Shown here one piece after another: positions 1 to 8,247 of a stretch of 29,417 nt of DNA. Position numbers and translations under genes: made by a program. The stretch spans positions 1 to 29,417 of IMG/VR virus record IMGVR_UViG_3300027631_002625; one strand, 5' to 3'. Each line of letters opens with the position of its first letter. The first letter of the stretch is position 1. Under the pieces are notes generated by a model that was not told the origin of the DNA, made no database searches, and worked only from the letters and a program-made list of their open reading frames with translations. Source of the stretch: a virus.

Positions 1-25
1 TTATTTAATAGTAACTAGTTCTAAA

Positions 26-40
26 TATAAATATAAGAAC
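26..40 (-). promoter_or_regulatory. Promoter-like AT motif downstream of the tail operon terminator
   Basis: Read on the minus strand this is GTTCTTATATTTATA. It lies just past the terminator of the tail tube gene and points out of the window, so it could drive the next gene. A 16-base exact copy, counting one more base, lies at 10423-10438 upstream of the lipoprotein gene. Related ATATTTAT(A/T) motifs occur before other genes here. Promoter function is inferred from position and recurrence only, and similar strings also occur by chance in this AT-rich DNA. Confidence 0.4.
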
Positions 41-51
41 ATTTTATTTTT

Positions 52-80
52 AAAACAACAAAACCCGGATAAAATCCGGG
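52..80 (-). terminator. Rho-independent terminator after the tail tube gene
   Basis: The arms cccggat (64-70) and atccggg (74-80) form a perfect 7-bp stem with a 3-base loop. On the minus strand the hairpin is followed by a T-rich run (TTTTGTTGTTTT). It begins about 25 bases after the tail tube stop codon and so probably ends the late tail transcript. Confidence 0.9.
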
Positions 81-105
81 CTTTATTAAATTATGTTAAT
101 TTATC

Positions 106-591
106 TTAGTAGTTTAAGATACAGTAGTCCATTGCCACAGTAATGTTTAAGTCTACTACAGCATCTGAAGACCAGTCAAACTGACCAAAATCTCCTGTTT
201 GTAAGAATGCTCCTTTAATGATCCATTCTCCTACAATATCTCCTACAGGACCTAAAATGTTTAGTGTTAAGTCTTTTTTGTAGAAATCTGAATAACCAGC
301 TCTACCGGTTACTGATTCATAAGATAGACGTGCCCATTCCATTACTGCTTGTGCTCCTGATGGAGTGATTGGATCGTAAAGTGTCATAGTCATATCTGAC
401 CATTCTCTTTTACCTCTGATCTTTCTGTATGAGTTAATATGATCTAACTTTACTACGTTATCTACAAATGTTGGAGCCTTTACGTTCTTAACCAAGAAGG
501 AAGGAATACCGTCCATGTACATAACAAATCTGTTTTGTACTTTTGGTTCGAATGCTCTGAACATTATTTCGTTTGGATCTAATACTGCCAT
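106..591 (-). CDS. Tail tube protein (T4 gp19-like)
   Basis: This 161-aa protein has the size and order expected of a T4-type tail tube subunit: it lies directly after the sheath gene, as gp19 follows gp18 in T4. The family forms stacked hexameric rings that line the contractile tail and carry DNA during ejection. Visible features fit the family. These include an N-terminal segment with NRFVMYMDGIPSFLVKNVKAP, a central basic stretch (INSYRKIRGKREW) and a C-terminal beta-rich part rich in aromatic and acidic residues. The start codon is preceded by AT-rich sequence without a clear Shine-Dalgarno, with a promoter-like ATATTTATA 16 bases upstream. The assignment rests on size, context and general sequence resemblance; no alignment was run. 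Confidence 0.88.
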   Translation of the reverse strand: MAVLDPNEIMFRAFEPKVQNRFVMYMDGIPSFLVKNVKAPTFVDNVVKLDHINSYRKIRGKREWSDMTMTLYDPITPSGAQAVMEWARLSYESVTGRAGYSDFYKKDLTLNILGPVGDIVGEWIIKGAFLQTGDFGQFDWSSDAVVDLNITVAMDYCILNY

Positions 592-607
592 GTTATATTT
601 GCTTTAT

Positions 608-616
608 TATAAATAT
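608..616 (-). promoter_or_regulatory. Promoter-like motif ATATTTATA before the tail tube gene
   Basis: The minus strand reads cgATATTTATAataaagc in the 36-base gap between sheath and tube genes, 16 bases before the tube ATG. It would allow extra transcription of the highly expressed tube gene. Read on the plus strand it contains TATAAATA, the T4 late-promoter string, but in the wrong direction for the genes. Function is inferred. Confidence 0.4.
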
Positions 617-627
617 CGTTTAAAAAA

Positions 628-2346
628 TTATCCTGCGAAAGAAGCTCCTGTTGGTTCTACTACGAAGTCTAATACTATAAATTCTGCTGTTTTAGCTGGC
701 TGTATAAAGATCTGACCAACTAATTGGTTTCTATCAATAACGTCTGCTGTATTGTTTGTATCGTCCATTACTACTCTGTAAGCATAAAGACCTTGTCTCT
801 GTGTTACTGATTCTAAGTACGGATTAACTGTAGATAAGAATTTATTTCTTGTTGTAATAGTATTTTGTTCAAATACTAAGTTTTGAGCTTGATCACCAAT
901 AAACTTCTTAAGGTCGATTAATAATCTTCTAACGTTTACTCTATCTAAAGCAGAAGCTTTAGTTTGTAAAGTTTTCTGTCCAAATACTGCTAAACCTGTT
1001 CCAGGGAAAGTAGCGATTGGGTTAACTTTACCGTTGTATAAAGTATCTCTATCTGTTCTAGATAATTTTCTTTCTGCTTGAATTACTCCAACGATTCCTC
1101 CTCTCACAAGTCCTGCTGGTGCGAACCATGGTGCTGCTGCTCCATCAGTGAAAGCGTAAATTCCTGGGATAACAACTGAAGCTGGTACCCATACGTTTTT
1201 ACCTGTGGCTGATTGAGTTTGTAACCAAGGCCAGTAAGAAGCTGCATAAGAGCTATTCTGATCTGCTGCTTGTGTGGTTGTCTCTGCTACTGTAGCCCCG
1301 TAAGTTACTAAATCTAATACTGCGATACAATCTCCTCTAGATTCTGCAAGAGAGACGATGTTATCTATTTGAGTACCGTGAAGAGAGTTAATTAATCCTG
1401 GTGCTGAAATTACATTAAACTGATAATCATCTGCATTTCCTAATAAAGTAATAGCTTTATCGTACACTGCTGGTCCTACACCTTGTGTATTGTTTGCAGC
1501 TATGTTACCATAAAGTAAAGCTCCTCCTGCTACATCTCCAGTTGCACTAAAGAATCCTCCTTTTTGTGCTATAGGAAGTAAATCTGCGTAATTACTTCTT
1601 ACAGTAACTCCGTCATTTTCTAAGAAGTTAAGTGTAGGTGAATTAACAGCTGATACTCTAATGAAGTTAGATTTGTTAACATAATCTCCTGTTACTGTTA
1701 CCTGTGAAGCATCTCCTGAGATCGCTTTAACTTGGTTACCGATAACTTTCTCAATATAGTTAGGAGAGTTAGGATCTAATGATAAGTTATTAAACGATTC
1801 TAATACTACTCTATTCTTAGTATTATCATCTCCTCTTCTAACTGAAAGTGTAAATGTACCTCTTGCACTATCTACATTTGAAATATCAAATCTTAAGTTA
1901 TCAGAAGAACCTGATACTAAAGAACCATCTGAATTTTCTTCTCCGTAAGTAGAACCAGAATGGTTATTGTATATAACTCCTTTACCTAATGTTTCTAATT
2001 CGAAAGGTGAAGTGCCAGATCCAGATACATCTGTAATGTCTGTTGAAGTACCAGCAGCGTATGTTCCGTTTACTACTCTTGTTACTAAACAAGTGTTTCC
2101 TCCTTGATCAAAATAGCTTTTTACAGCCATTGAAGTTAAGAACTCATGTTTATCTGATCCTGATTCAAATGTTACTCCAAATTTCCTTGTATAGTCATTA
2201 TACGAAGTAACGATTGTAGGAATCTCAACTGGTCCTTTAACTGTTGGTCCAAGGATTGCTGCTCCTGCCTCTACTGGTGCTGGTTGGATGAATGAAATGT
2301 CATTCTCTCTTTGAAATACACCTGGTGAGATTATTGTTTCTGCCAT
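628..2346 (-). CDS. Contractile tail sheath protein (T4 gp18-like)
   Basis: This 572-aa protein is a contractile tail sheath subunit, which packs around the tail tube and shortens to drive it through the envelope. The N-terminus shows the familiar ISPGVFQREND pattern of phage sheaths, which forms the interlocking arm. The C-terminal region carries the conserved sheath core: a basic RRLLIDLKKFIGDQAQNLVFEQN helix region near residues 470-490, then VTQRQGLYAYRVVMDDTNNT and IFIQPAKTAEFIVLDFVVEP. The middle, roughly residues 100-330, is rich in Ser, Gly, Thr and Asn and looks like the variable outer domains. T4 gp18 is about 660 aa, so this is a somewhat shorter version. It is immediately upstream of the tail tube gene. 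I am confident in the family. Confidence 0.95.
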   Translation of the reverse strand: MAETIISPGVFQRENDISFIQPAPVEAGAAILGPTVKGPVEIPTIVTSYNDYTRKFGVTFESGSDKHEFLTSMAVKSYFDQGGNTCLVTRVVNGTYAAGTSTDITDVSGSGTSPFELETLGKGVIYNNHSGSTYGEENSDGSLVSGSSDNLRFDISNVDSARGTFTLSVRRGDDNTKNRVVLESFNNLSLDPNSPNYIEKVIGNQVKAISGDASQVTVTGDYVNKSNFIRVSAVNSPTLNFLENDGVTVRSNYADLLPIAQKGGFFSATGDVAGGALLYGNIAANNTQGVGPAVYDKAITLLGNADDYQFNVISAPGLINSLHGTQIDNIVSLAESRGDCIAVLDLVTYGATVAETTTQAADQNSSYAASYWPWLQTQSATGKNVWVPASVVIPGIYAFTDGAAAPWFAPAGLVRGGIVGVIQAERKLSRTDRDTLYNGKVNPIATFPGTGLAVFGQKTLQTKASALDRVNVRRLLIDLKKFIGDQAQNLVFEQNTITTRNKFLSTVNPYLESVTQRQGLYAYRVVMDDTNNTADVIDRNQLVGQIFIQPAKTAEFIVLDFVVEPTGASFAG

Positions 2347-2373
2347 GTTAGGTAAAATTTATTTTATGTCTAT

Positions 2374-2382
2374 AATAAATAT
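2374..2382 (-). promoter_or_regulatory. Promoter-like motif ATATTTATT before the tail sheath gene
   Basis: The minus strand reads acatATATTTATTatag 27 bases before the sheath ATG. A related CTATTTATA lies 50 bases further upstream at 2432-2440. Both sit in the 111-base gap between the small coiled-coil gene and the sheath gene. A dedicated promoter for the abundant sheath protein is plausible but inferred. Confidence 0.4.
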
Positions 2383-2457
2383 ATGTAGATAAGGTAAACC
2401 TACTGTTTCGGAAAGGGTATCTAACTACGTATATAAATAGACTAAAAGTTATGAAAC

Positions 2458-2703
2458 CTAAGTGACTATAGGAGTAAACTCACCTGTCTCTATATCAATA
2501 TTACCTTTCCCGTACTTTTCTTGCATTTCTTGAGCGATTTTTGTTTCGCTTTCAATTGTCTGAGAGTAGAAGGTTTCTAGTTTATATTGTCTCATTTTTA
2601 AATTAAGTTTAATTTGTCCAATTGAACTTAATTCTTCTTTGATTGCAGCATGACGCTGTTGAACTTCTTTGATTGCTTGTAACTCTTCTTGTGTTAATTT
2701 CAT
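2458..2703 (-). CDS. Small charged coiled-coil protein
   Basis: This 81-aa protein starts MKLTQEELQAIKEVQQRHAA and is almost wholly helical and highly charged, with heptad-like spacing over residues 3-60 that suggests a coiled coil. The C-terminus ends with a less helical NIDIETGEFTPIVT tail. I do not recognise a named family. A reading frame open from 2835 would add 44 residues, but that extension lies inside the end of the upstream gene and is rich in Asn, Thr and Ile in an implausible way. The ATG at 2703 is preceded by AAAGAAG and is preferred. It lies just before the sheath gene, so a role in tail assembly or chaperoning is possible but unproven. Confidence 0.75.
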   Translation of the reverse strand: MKLTQEELQAIKEVQQRHAAIKEELSSIGQIKLNLKMRQYKLETFYSQTIESETKIAQEMQEKYGKGNIDIETGEFTPIVT

Positions 2704-2749
2704 AACTTCTTTAATCGTATTAGTATTATTTAATGTATTATATCTGTAC

Positions 2750-3616
2750 CTACAGTATGTCGGAAAAATTCCAAGTTTTATATTCGTATTGGTGTTCGTT
2801 ATCAATAATGTAAGAATTATCTTTAAACTTAACAACTAATTGGGGGGTAATTATTCCTTTTGCTGCTCCAGTATACTTACATCTCGAGTTTATAATCGGT
2901 ATATTGTACTTTTTAATAAAAGTATACCACATTACGGTACCTTGAGTTCTGTATACAGGTAAATCTTTCTTATTAACTTCAAACTTTTTATATTGATTTT
3001 TGCAGATCTGTATAAATTCTTGAAATAACTCCGTTACATCTTTTCCTTTAAAAAGTATATTTAGTACTTCGGGGAAGGTTACGAAAGTACGTTCATCTAT
3101 TCCCTCATGTAGGTAGTTAACGTATATACAGTCTTTATAGGTGTTTTGTTCTAATGTAGGAAAACAATGCTGTTTAATTTTAGTGTACATGTCTTCTATA
3201 TCTTCTTTGACCCCAAATGGAAAGTGGTTATTAGGGTTATATATGTCCACCTTATACTTAATTATGTAATCATACTGTGTTAGGTCTATGTCATTTACTA
3301 ATCTATGAAGAAGGTACCCTATAATGAATGTTTTATAATGGCCTTGTTGTATATCTGTAAATTTTATGGTTTCGGCAAGTTTTGGTATAAACGTATCCGT
3401 ATATTTTTCTTTATGTATAGTAAAATTATAGTATTCTTTATACCTGTCTAAGCTTTTTATGAACTTATTATTAAAAGGTATATCCCAAGTGTACACTATG
3501 CAGTCTACTTTGCTACCTTTTTGTACTTTATTTGCACTTACTAGCTTGTTGTACATTTTTAACATATGGGTATTGTGGCCACTTACAAGCCCTACTATTA
3601 TTACGACTGGTTTCAT
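2750..3616 (-). CDS. Possible glycosyltransferase, family not firmly recognised
   Basis: This 288-aa protein starts MKPVVIIVGLVSGHNTHML, a hydrophobic first strand like that of nucleotide-sugar enzymes. At residues 115-124 it has YDYIIKYKVD, resembling the YDxIIRxRxD element of some GT-A-like capsule and lipopolysaccharide transferases, where the last Asp would lie in the metal and sugar-nucleotide site. The rest is rich in Lys, Tyr and Asn with no clear second motif. Its start codon overlaps the stop codon of the upstream gene as TAATG, so the two are probably translationally coupled. Placement between enzymes of a glycan cluster supports the guess. The functional call is weak; the gene itself is well supported. 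Confidence 0.5.
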   Translation of the reverse strand: MKPVVIIVGLVSGHNTHMLKMYNKLVSANKVQKGSKVDCIVYTWDIPFNNKFIKSLDRYKEYYNFTIHKEKYTDTFIPKLAETIKFTDIQQGHYKTFIIGYLLHRLVNDIDLTQYDYIIKYKVDIYNPNNHFPFGVKEDIEDMYTKIKQHCFPTLEQNTYKDCIYVNYLHEGIDERTFVTFPEVLNILFKGKDVTELFQEFIQICKNQYKKFEVNKKDLPVYRTQGTVMWYTFIKKYNIPIINSRCKYTGAAKGIITPQLVVKFKDNSYIIDNEHQYEYKTWNFSDIL

Positions 3617-4677
3617 TAGCTTGTAATTAGTATATCTGTTATATTTTTGATAAATTGCTCTTTAAAGGTTTCTTCAAGAGTCTTCAATACTACTGTATTA
3701 TTGTACAATCTTTTGTTGAGTTCAGGATTATTTAAAGGAGTATTACACAACCTTTTCACTTCATTGGCTACTGCCTTAAGTCTAAACTCTGGGTTTTCTA
3801 TATTGTCATAAGAATGGTTGACTATATCGTCAAACACATCAAATTTTAATTCTCTCATCTGCTGTACAAATCCTTTTGGGGCAACCCAAATTGGAATTTG
3901 AAAACTATTAATACATTTAGCAGATTTTTCAGTAAAGAATAAGCGAGTCCATCCGTGACAGTACCGTAAGTTTGTTTCCTCGCTGCTGAAGTGTTCATAA
4001 GAGGATTCTAGTATTAGGTTAAACTGGGATAATTCTATATTCTCAAGGTTGAAATTGGAGCTTTCGTATCTGTTAGCTAATTTATTTTCTATTCTGATGG
4101 GGAGAAGTTTTTGAAATTCTCTGTCTAAAAGTGTATTGCTTTTATACTCATCTAGCTCTTTATCTGTATTTCCTGAACCGCATGTTATTACACCTTTTTC
4201 TAGTAAACCTAGTCTATACAGCTCTTGAATTAGAAGTAATCTATGCTCCCTTCCGTTTATAAGTCTAGCAAAGCAAGTATACTTTTTAGTCCGGTTTAGA
4301 ATATCTATTTGAGTTATTGGTTTGTACTTAAAAAACATTGGGTGGAATATTTCATTAGCTACTCGCCTATTTGTATTCAATGCAGATGTAATAACTACGT
4401 ACCGTATATCTTTCTTTTTACACCAATCGTCCAATATATTGAGTACCTGTAAAGGAATGGCTTCTGTACTGCAATCAACTATCAGTATGGAATTTTTAAT
4501 GTATATTGATTCTATCCATTCAAGTCTACTTTTTAAATTAACAACTGTTAACACAGTTCCTACTAGTGTTACATTATTACTTATTTCAGAAATAGTTTTT
4601 TTAGTTAGTCCATAATGAAATTCAAGATACTGTGTAGGATCTTTCACTACTGTATCTTCATAGTAGTACCTTATCAT
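3616..4677 (-). CDS. SEKTW-type glycosyltransferase-like protein, divergent
   Basis: This 353-aa protein appears to be a divergent relative of the 438-aa protein encoded at 10440-11756. Both have a central F-x-x-x-x-x-R-x-H-R element (FARLINGREHR, residues 136-146 here), followed by LxxLGLLxKG-type sequence. Both then have a C-terminal (S/T)EK block (FFTEKSAKCI, residues 247-256) followed by a hydrophobic PIWVAPKGF stretch and KFDVFDDIVNHSYD (residues 278-291). In the family as I know it from phages, the C-terminal half resembles a nucleotide-sugar-binding Rossmann domain of GT-B glycosyltransferases. Here TW of the SEKTW motif is replaced by SA, so activity may differ or be lost. It overlaps the upstream SGNH gene by ATGA. 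Confidence 0.55.
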   Translation of the reverse strand: MIRYYYEDTVVKDPTQYLEFHYGLTKKTISEISNNVTLVGTVLTVVNLKSRLEWIESIYIKNSILIVDCSTEAIPLQVLNILDDWCKKKDIRYVVITSALNTNRRVANEIFHPMFFKYKPITQIDILNRTKKYTCFARLINGREHRLLLIQELYRLGLLEKGVITCGSGNTDKELDEYKSNTLLDREFQKLLPIRIENKLANRYESSNFNLENIELSQFNLILESSYEHFSSEETNLRYCHGWTRLFFTEKSAKCINSFQIPIWVAPKGFVQQMRELKFDVFDDIVNHSYDNIENPEFRLKAVANEVKRLCNTPLNNPELNKRLYNNTVVLKTLEETFKEQFIKNITDILITS

Positions 4678-5459
4678 AAGTTTATTTTAGTGGAAAGGTC
4701 TTGAGCTATGGCTTTATACCCTTCAATTGTAGGATGAACACAATTTGTAATATAGGTATCAGGATACGGCATATTAGTATAATCGTTCCAGGTTCTATCA
4801 GGTGTGTTATTTAAATTATTCAGAAACTGGTAATAATTAGTGTTTGGAGTTAGGTACCTATCCCAGTTAATTTGCATACTTAAGTTATAATGTTCATCTG
4901 GGAGAGCAGTTAAGTCATCCATAAATTCAAATGCTGATGCGAAATAAAACTCTAAGTTATTAAGTTTAGCAATCATTTGAGCTTCTAAAATATTGTGTAG
5001 GGTTTCTACTTTAGCTAAGTATTCGGTATATTCCAGTCTATACCAGTTCTCTTCTCCTGGTTTTTCTTTATTATCTCCTCCATGTGGGTAATAGGTTCGG
5101 AACCTTCTTCTATACTGTGTATACCCAGTAGGTGCCACAATATCAAATCTTATTCTACTGCTAAGCATAAAAACCATACACCCGCCTGTTATATTTTCCG
5201 GTAAAGGGTAGTGGTATAAATTTTTAACTGCTCCTCTATTTCCGTATCCTCTCATTCCTAAATTAATAGGTACATGATCTTTAAAGTAGTCTCGAGTTAA
5301 TACGTTTACCCAGGAGTTTTCTAATTCATACTTAAGAAGCTTAGGTTCAGTTTCATTATCCGATCTATCTACTCTACCTCCCCATTCTTCAAAAAATCGG
5401 TACGGTACTCCTCCCTGTCCTTGAGTCCAACTATCCCCTATTCCTACAATTACTTTCAT
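4674..5459 (-). CDS. SGNH/GDSL-type hydrolase-like protein
   Basis: This 261-aa protein begins MKVIVGIGDSWTQGQGG, with the block I GDS nucleophile motif at residues 8-10. A Gly-rich NLGMRGYGNRG follows, which fits block II. Near the C-terminus VHPTIEGY provides the catalytic histidine of block V at H242. Family members are mostly esterases, often removing or moving acetyl groups on glycans. The Asp normally three residues before the His is Asn here, and no clear GxND block III is seen, so the catalytic set is altered. It is one of three SGNH-like genes in this cluster and is coupled by ATGA to the next gene. A 64-base gap separates it from the upstream gene. Confidence 0.72.
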   Translation of the reverse strand: MKVIVGIGDSWTQGQGGVPYRFFEEWGGRVDRSDNETEPKLLKYELENSWVNVLTRDYFKDHVPINLGMRGYGNRGAVKNLYHYPLPENITGGCMVFMLSSRIRFDIVAPTGYTQYRRRFRTYYPHGGDNKEKPGEENWYRLEYTEYLAKVETLHNILEAQMIAKLNNLEFYFASAFEFMDDLTALPDEHYNLSMQINWDRYLTPNTNYYQFLNNLNNTPDRTWNDYTNMPYPDTYITNCVHPTIEGYKAIAQDLSTKINL

Positions 5460-5523
5460 AGTAGTTATATGTCTTTATACTTGTTTTTGTTAATCTAAAC
5501 GGTATCTACACTTATTAAAATAG

Positions 5524-6399
5524 TTACTCAGTACTACTAAGTAGTGAGCTCTCCTGTATGTGGTCAGGTCTCTTTACTGTATTATAGTTCCTCAACTTCC
5601 TATGGAGTTTATCAGAAAGAAGTCTATGCTGTTGTGCAGATGGATGACCACCGTCGGGAAAATCTACTTTTTTCTCGTTTATTCTATTTAAAAAGTCTGA
5701 GTAGCTATCGAGAATTGTTTCGCTTTTGTTCTTACCTAAGTATTTTTCTATTGTCTCATATGTTCTTAATGTGCATGCAATAGGTGGTTTTTTCAATCCT
5801 AAAATACCCGGTATCCACTTACTTATTTTACCTTTAATAAATGTATACTGGTTGTCTAACTCTAATGTAGTGCTTTGCCCTTCTACAATTAAAAATGGAA
5901 TTTTAGTTAATTTGTGTATAGCTTCTGCAAAATCAAATGAAATTTTTAATATTTCTCTATTAACTATATCTACTTGTTCTGTAAGGTTAATTGTGTTTTT
6001 TATATACTGTTGGAATTTCATACAATACTCCGGTCCGTTGTATTCGTATAAATCCCTAAAAGGTTCAGTTATACACCATACAATTACATCCGGAAAAGGT
6101 GTTCTACTACTACGGGGCTGTGGGGACATTCCTAGGGATTCAAATAGAGCAACTAGTTGGAGTAGGTTACTGTCCCCTCCTAATGCAAGATTACTTACTC
6201 TATATCCTCTTTTTTCTAAAAAGTAACTAATCCCGGGATGACTTACTCCATAGTTGTAGGGGAGATTAAACTTCCCAAGATATTTAGTCAGTTCCGCTAC
6301 TCCAGGACCGTATTGAGGTATTTTATACTCGTCTGCTTTAGGTAATCTATTCCATTCTCCAACAAAATTACTATCTCCTAAAAGTGTTATATTTCTCAT
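5524..6399 (-). CDS. SGNH/GDSL-type hydrolase-like protein
   Basis: This 291-aa protein starts MRNITLLGDSNFVGEW, with the GDS nucleophile motif at residues 8-10. LALGGDSN fits block II, and DGGHPSAQQH near the C-terminus gives a canonical DxxHP triad end (D249 and H252). The block III region reads CITEPFRD instead of GxND. A final 30-residue basic tail after the fold is probably disordered. The likely role is ester hydrolysis or transfer on a glycan, consistent with nearby sugar transferases. Its start overlaps the radical SAM stop codon by ATGA, implying coupled translation. The more complete catalytic set makes this the most convincing hydrolase of the three. Confidence 0.75.
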   Translation of the reverse strand: MRNITLLGDSNFVGEWNRLPKADEYKIPQYGPGVAELTKYLGKFNLPYNYGVSHPGISYFLEKRGYRVSNLALGGDSNLLQLVALFESLGMSPQPRSSRTPFPDVIVWCITEPFRDLYEYNGPEYCMKFQQYIKNTINLTEQVDIVNREILKISFDFAEAIHKLTKIPFLIVEGQSTTLELDNQYTFIKGKISKWIPGILGLKKPPIACTLRTYETIEKYLGKNKSETILDSYSDFLNRINEKKVDFPDGGHPSAQQHRLLSDKLHRKLRNYNTVKRPDHIQESSLLSSTE

Positions 6400-7460
6400 A
6401 GTAAATGGTGAAAATTATGGTTAACGTATTGTTTATTATTAACTTTTAGTAACTCCTGCATGAAAGGTAAGAAATCTTTATGCTCTTTATTAAATACTTG
6501 CATTTGGTAAACCTCCTGTTCTGTGTACTTACCTGTTCCCCAATGTATATGTTGACGAAAGTTAATAGATAATGTAAAGGTGCTATTTTTAAAAATACTA
6601 CTAATCAATGTGTGGAAGGTATCCATTTCCTTATAGTTTTTTTCACTTACTACCATGGAGATGATAACTTCTGAAAGTGTCGGTATAGTGCTAATAAATT
6701 CTAGGTTTTGTAGAAGTTTATCCCATTTTCCTCCTAATCTTGTTACGTTTTCGTATGTTTCTTTCGTACCTGCATCTATACTAATTTCAATCTGTTTAAT
6801 ATACGGACCAGCTTTGAGTTTATCCCAAAGAGATTTGTCCAGCATTTTTCCATTCGTAATTATTTGTATATTTTCTAGAGAAGGGTATTTACTTTTATCA
6901 AAATTCAGTAAAAAGTCCCTATAAATATTAGAATAAAATGGATCCCCAGAACCAGTCACTACTATTTTTTTTAATGTAGGCCCTAATTTATTTTCTACTA
7001 CTTCCAGTAAATCTACCTTAGCTTTATGTTCCTTCGAATTAATTTTACTATTAGGTATTAGGTTAATTCTACAGGAAGGGCATTTTAAGTTGCAGCTTCT
7101 ATCCCAACCGAATAATACTTCCTCAGGACCTTTTTCAAATTTATCTACATCTTCAACAGTTTTAATATCATATTTTTTTTCAAATTCTTCTTTTGTGTAA
7201 AAATTGTACGGCTTTAAACCGGTATTAAGGAGGGAACTTAAGGAAGGACATATTTCATGTTTACAGTGTCTATAGGATCCGTCTACTACGGATTTACGTA
7301 TATCTTTAGCATTAGAAGAATTCCAATCTAAATCTTCACCAGCTCGGATGTTGGTAGGGCACCAAGATGGACAACAGACGTAATCTGCATCTGTCTGTAT
7401 ATCTATATACTCAAATGGATGTTTACAGACGTATTTATTTAAAACCTCTTTAGAGTTCAT
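6396..7460 (-). CDS. Radical SAM protein
   Basis: This 354-aa protein carries the radical SAM signature CxxxCxxC (C123, C127 and C130 in SCNLKCPSC), which would hold the 4Fe-4S cluster that cleaves S-adenosylmethionine. VTGSGDP at residues 168-174 fits the GGE motif position, and ITNGKML and ISIDAGT fit later beta strands of the barrel. An extra Cys-rich N-terminal region (CC at 29-30, C34, C66 and C71) could bind another cluster or zinc. This is unusual because auxiliary clusters of SPASM and twitch proteins are C-terminal. The substrate is unknown. It sits between SGNH-like genes, with an 11-base overlap upstream and ATGA downstream, so a glycan or small-molecule substrate is plausible. Confidence 0.85.
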   Translation of the reverse strand: MNSKEVLNKYVCKHPFEYIDIQTDADYVCCPSWCPTNIRAGEDLDWNSSNAKDIRKSVVDGSYRHCKHEICPSLSSLLNTGLKPYNFYTKEEFEKKYDIKTVEDVDKFEKGPEEVLFGWDRSCNLKCPSCRINLIPNSKINSKEHKAKVDLLEVVENKLGPTLKKIVVTGSGDPFYSNIYRDFLLNFDKSKYPSLENIQIITNGKMLDKSLWDKLKAGPYIKQIEISIDAGTKETYENVTRLGGKWDKLLQNLEFISTIPTLSEVIISMVVSEKNYKEMDTFHTLISSIFKNSTFTLSINFRQHIHWGTGKYTEQEVYQMQVFNKEHKDFLPFMQELLKVNNKQYVNHNFHHLL

Positions 7461-8247
7461 TTAGAAATGGTATTATAATTTGTTTGGTAAACTCGTAATG
7501 TTCTTCTTCTGAGGGGTGGTGTTCTTTTATATAGTCTCTATTTGGGTTGAGTTGAGAAATCCATTCCCATTCACCTTCGACAGGGATAAATTTGCTCCAT
7601 TCTATTAAATCTGAAATCCATTTTAAATCTGGTTTAGCCAGGTCGGGGTGGCTTCCTATATTTTGGTTTTTAGTTTCGGATGTACCTTTGTACTGTCCCC
7701 AATGATCCCATTTAAATTCAAAGATATTCCATGCGTTTGTCATAAAGTACTTTACTCCGGCAGATTCTAAGAATTTCTGTGTGTACAGTATATCGTGAAG
7801 TGTGCTAATTACTCCTCCTATAGGGTTATGAAAATACTTATAATATTGTTTTTGCAATACTCCCTCATGTGAAAGTAGCAAAGGTTTCCAAACGGTATCT
7901 AAACTCTCAGGTATGAAGTTATAGGCATCTACCCATACTTTTCCGGTCTTATCTTCATTTAAGATATTTTTATCAAAATGTATACCTACTCTATCTGGTC
8001 CGGACCACATAACGCCAACCAGTATGTCTTCCGGTTTATATGTTTTGAGTAATTCCGATACTCTATAAATAATTCTCATTCTTATGAGATTGTTTGACTG
8101 ACCTCCTCGACCTTCATTAAACCAATCCTTTATGTTTAATTGGTCTGCAAGTTGTTTAGGCCAAGTTTTATAAGAACGCCAGTTTTGTGTATCGGAAAAA
8201 CTACATCCAGATGTAGCTACTACTTTGAAATTTGTTCCTGAATCCAT
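7450..8247 (-). CDS. SGNH-like protein with GCS in place of GDS
   Basis: This 265-aa protein has an N-terminal block ATSGCSFSDTQNW in which GCS (residues 14-16) takes the place of the SGNH GDS nucleophile motif. NEGRGGQSNN then fits block II, and a C-terminal EHHPSEEEHYEF gives HP at residues 244-245. Such GCSFT/GCSFS proteins are common in marine phage glycan clusters and look like a divergent SGNH subfamily. The protein is rich in Trp and Tyr in the middle, which could form a carbohydrate-binding surface. It overlaps the epimerase gene by 28 bases and the following radical SAM gene by 11. The hydrolase call is structural inference; activity is uncertain. Confidence 0.6.
   Translation of the reverse strand: MDSGTNFKVVATSGCSFSDTQNWRSYKTWPKQLADQLNIKDWFNEGRGGQSNNLIRMRIIYRVSELLKTYKPEDILVGVMWSGPDRVGIHFDKNILNEDKTGKVWVDAYNFIPESLDTVWKPLLLSHEGVLQKQYYKYFHNPIGGVISTLHDILYTQKFLESAGVKYFMTNAWNIFEFKWDHWGQYKGTSETKNQNIGSHPDLAKPDLKWISDLIEWSKFIPVEGEWEWISQLNPNRDYIKEHHPSEEEHYEFTKQIIIPFLNEL

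Noticed and set aside
608-615. TATAAATA on the plus strand as a T4-type late promoter
   Set aside because: It would drive transcription away from all genes in the window; the site is better considered in the minus direction.
2704-2835. N-terminal extension of the small coiled-coil protein
   Set aside because: It overlaps the end of the upstream gene, has an Asn/Thr/Ile-rich low-quality sequence, and the internal ATG at 2703 has a better upstream AAAGAAG.
5726-6226. Plus-strand open frame of 166 codons
   Set aside because: It lies wholly antisense to the SGNH-like gene at 5524-6399 and its composition looks like a reverse complement of coding DNA, with no motif. The same holds for other plus-strand frames in the window.
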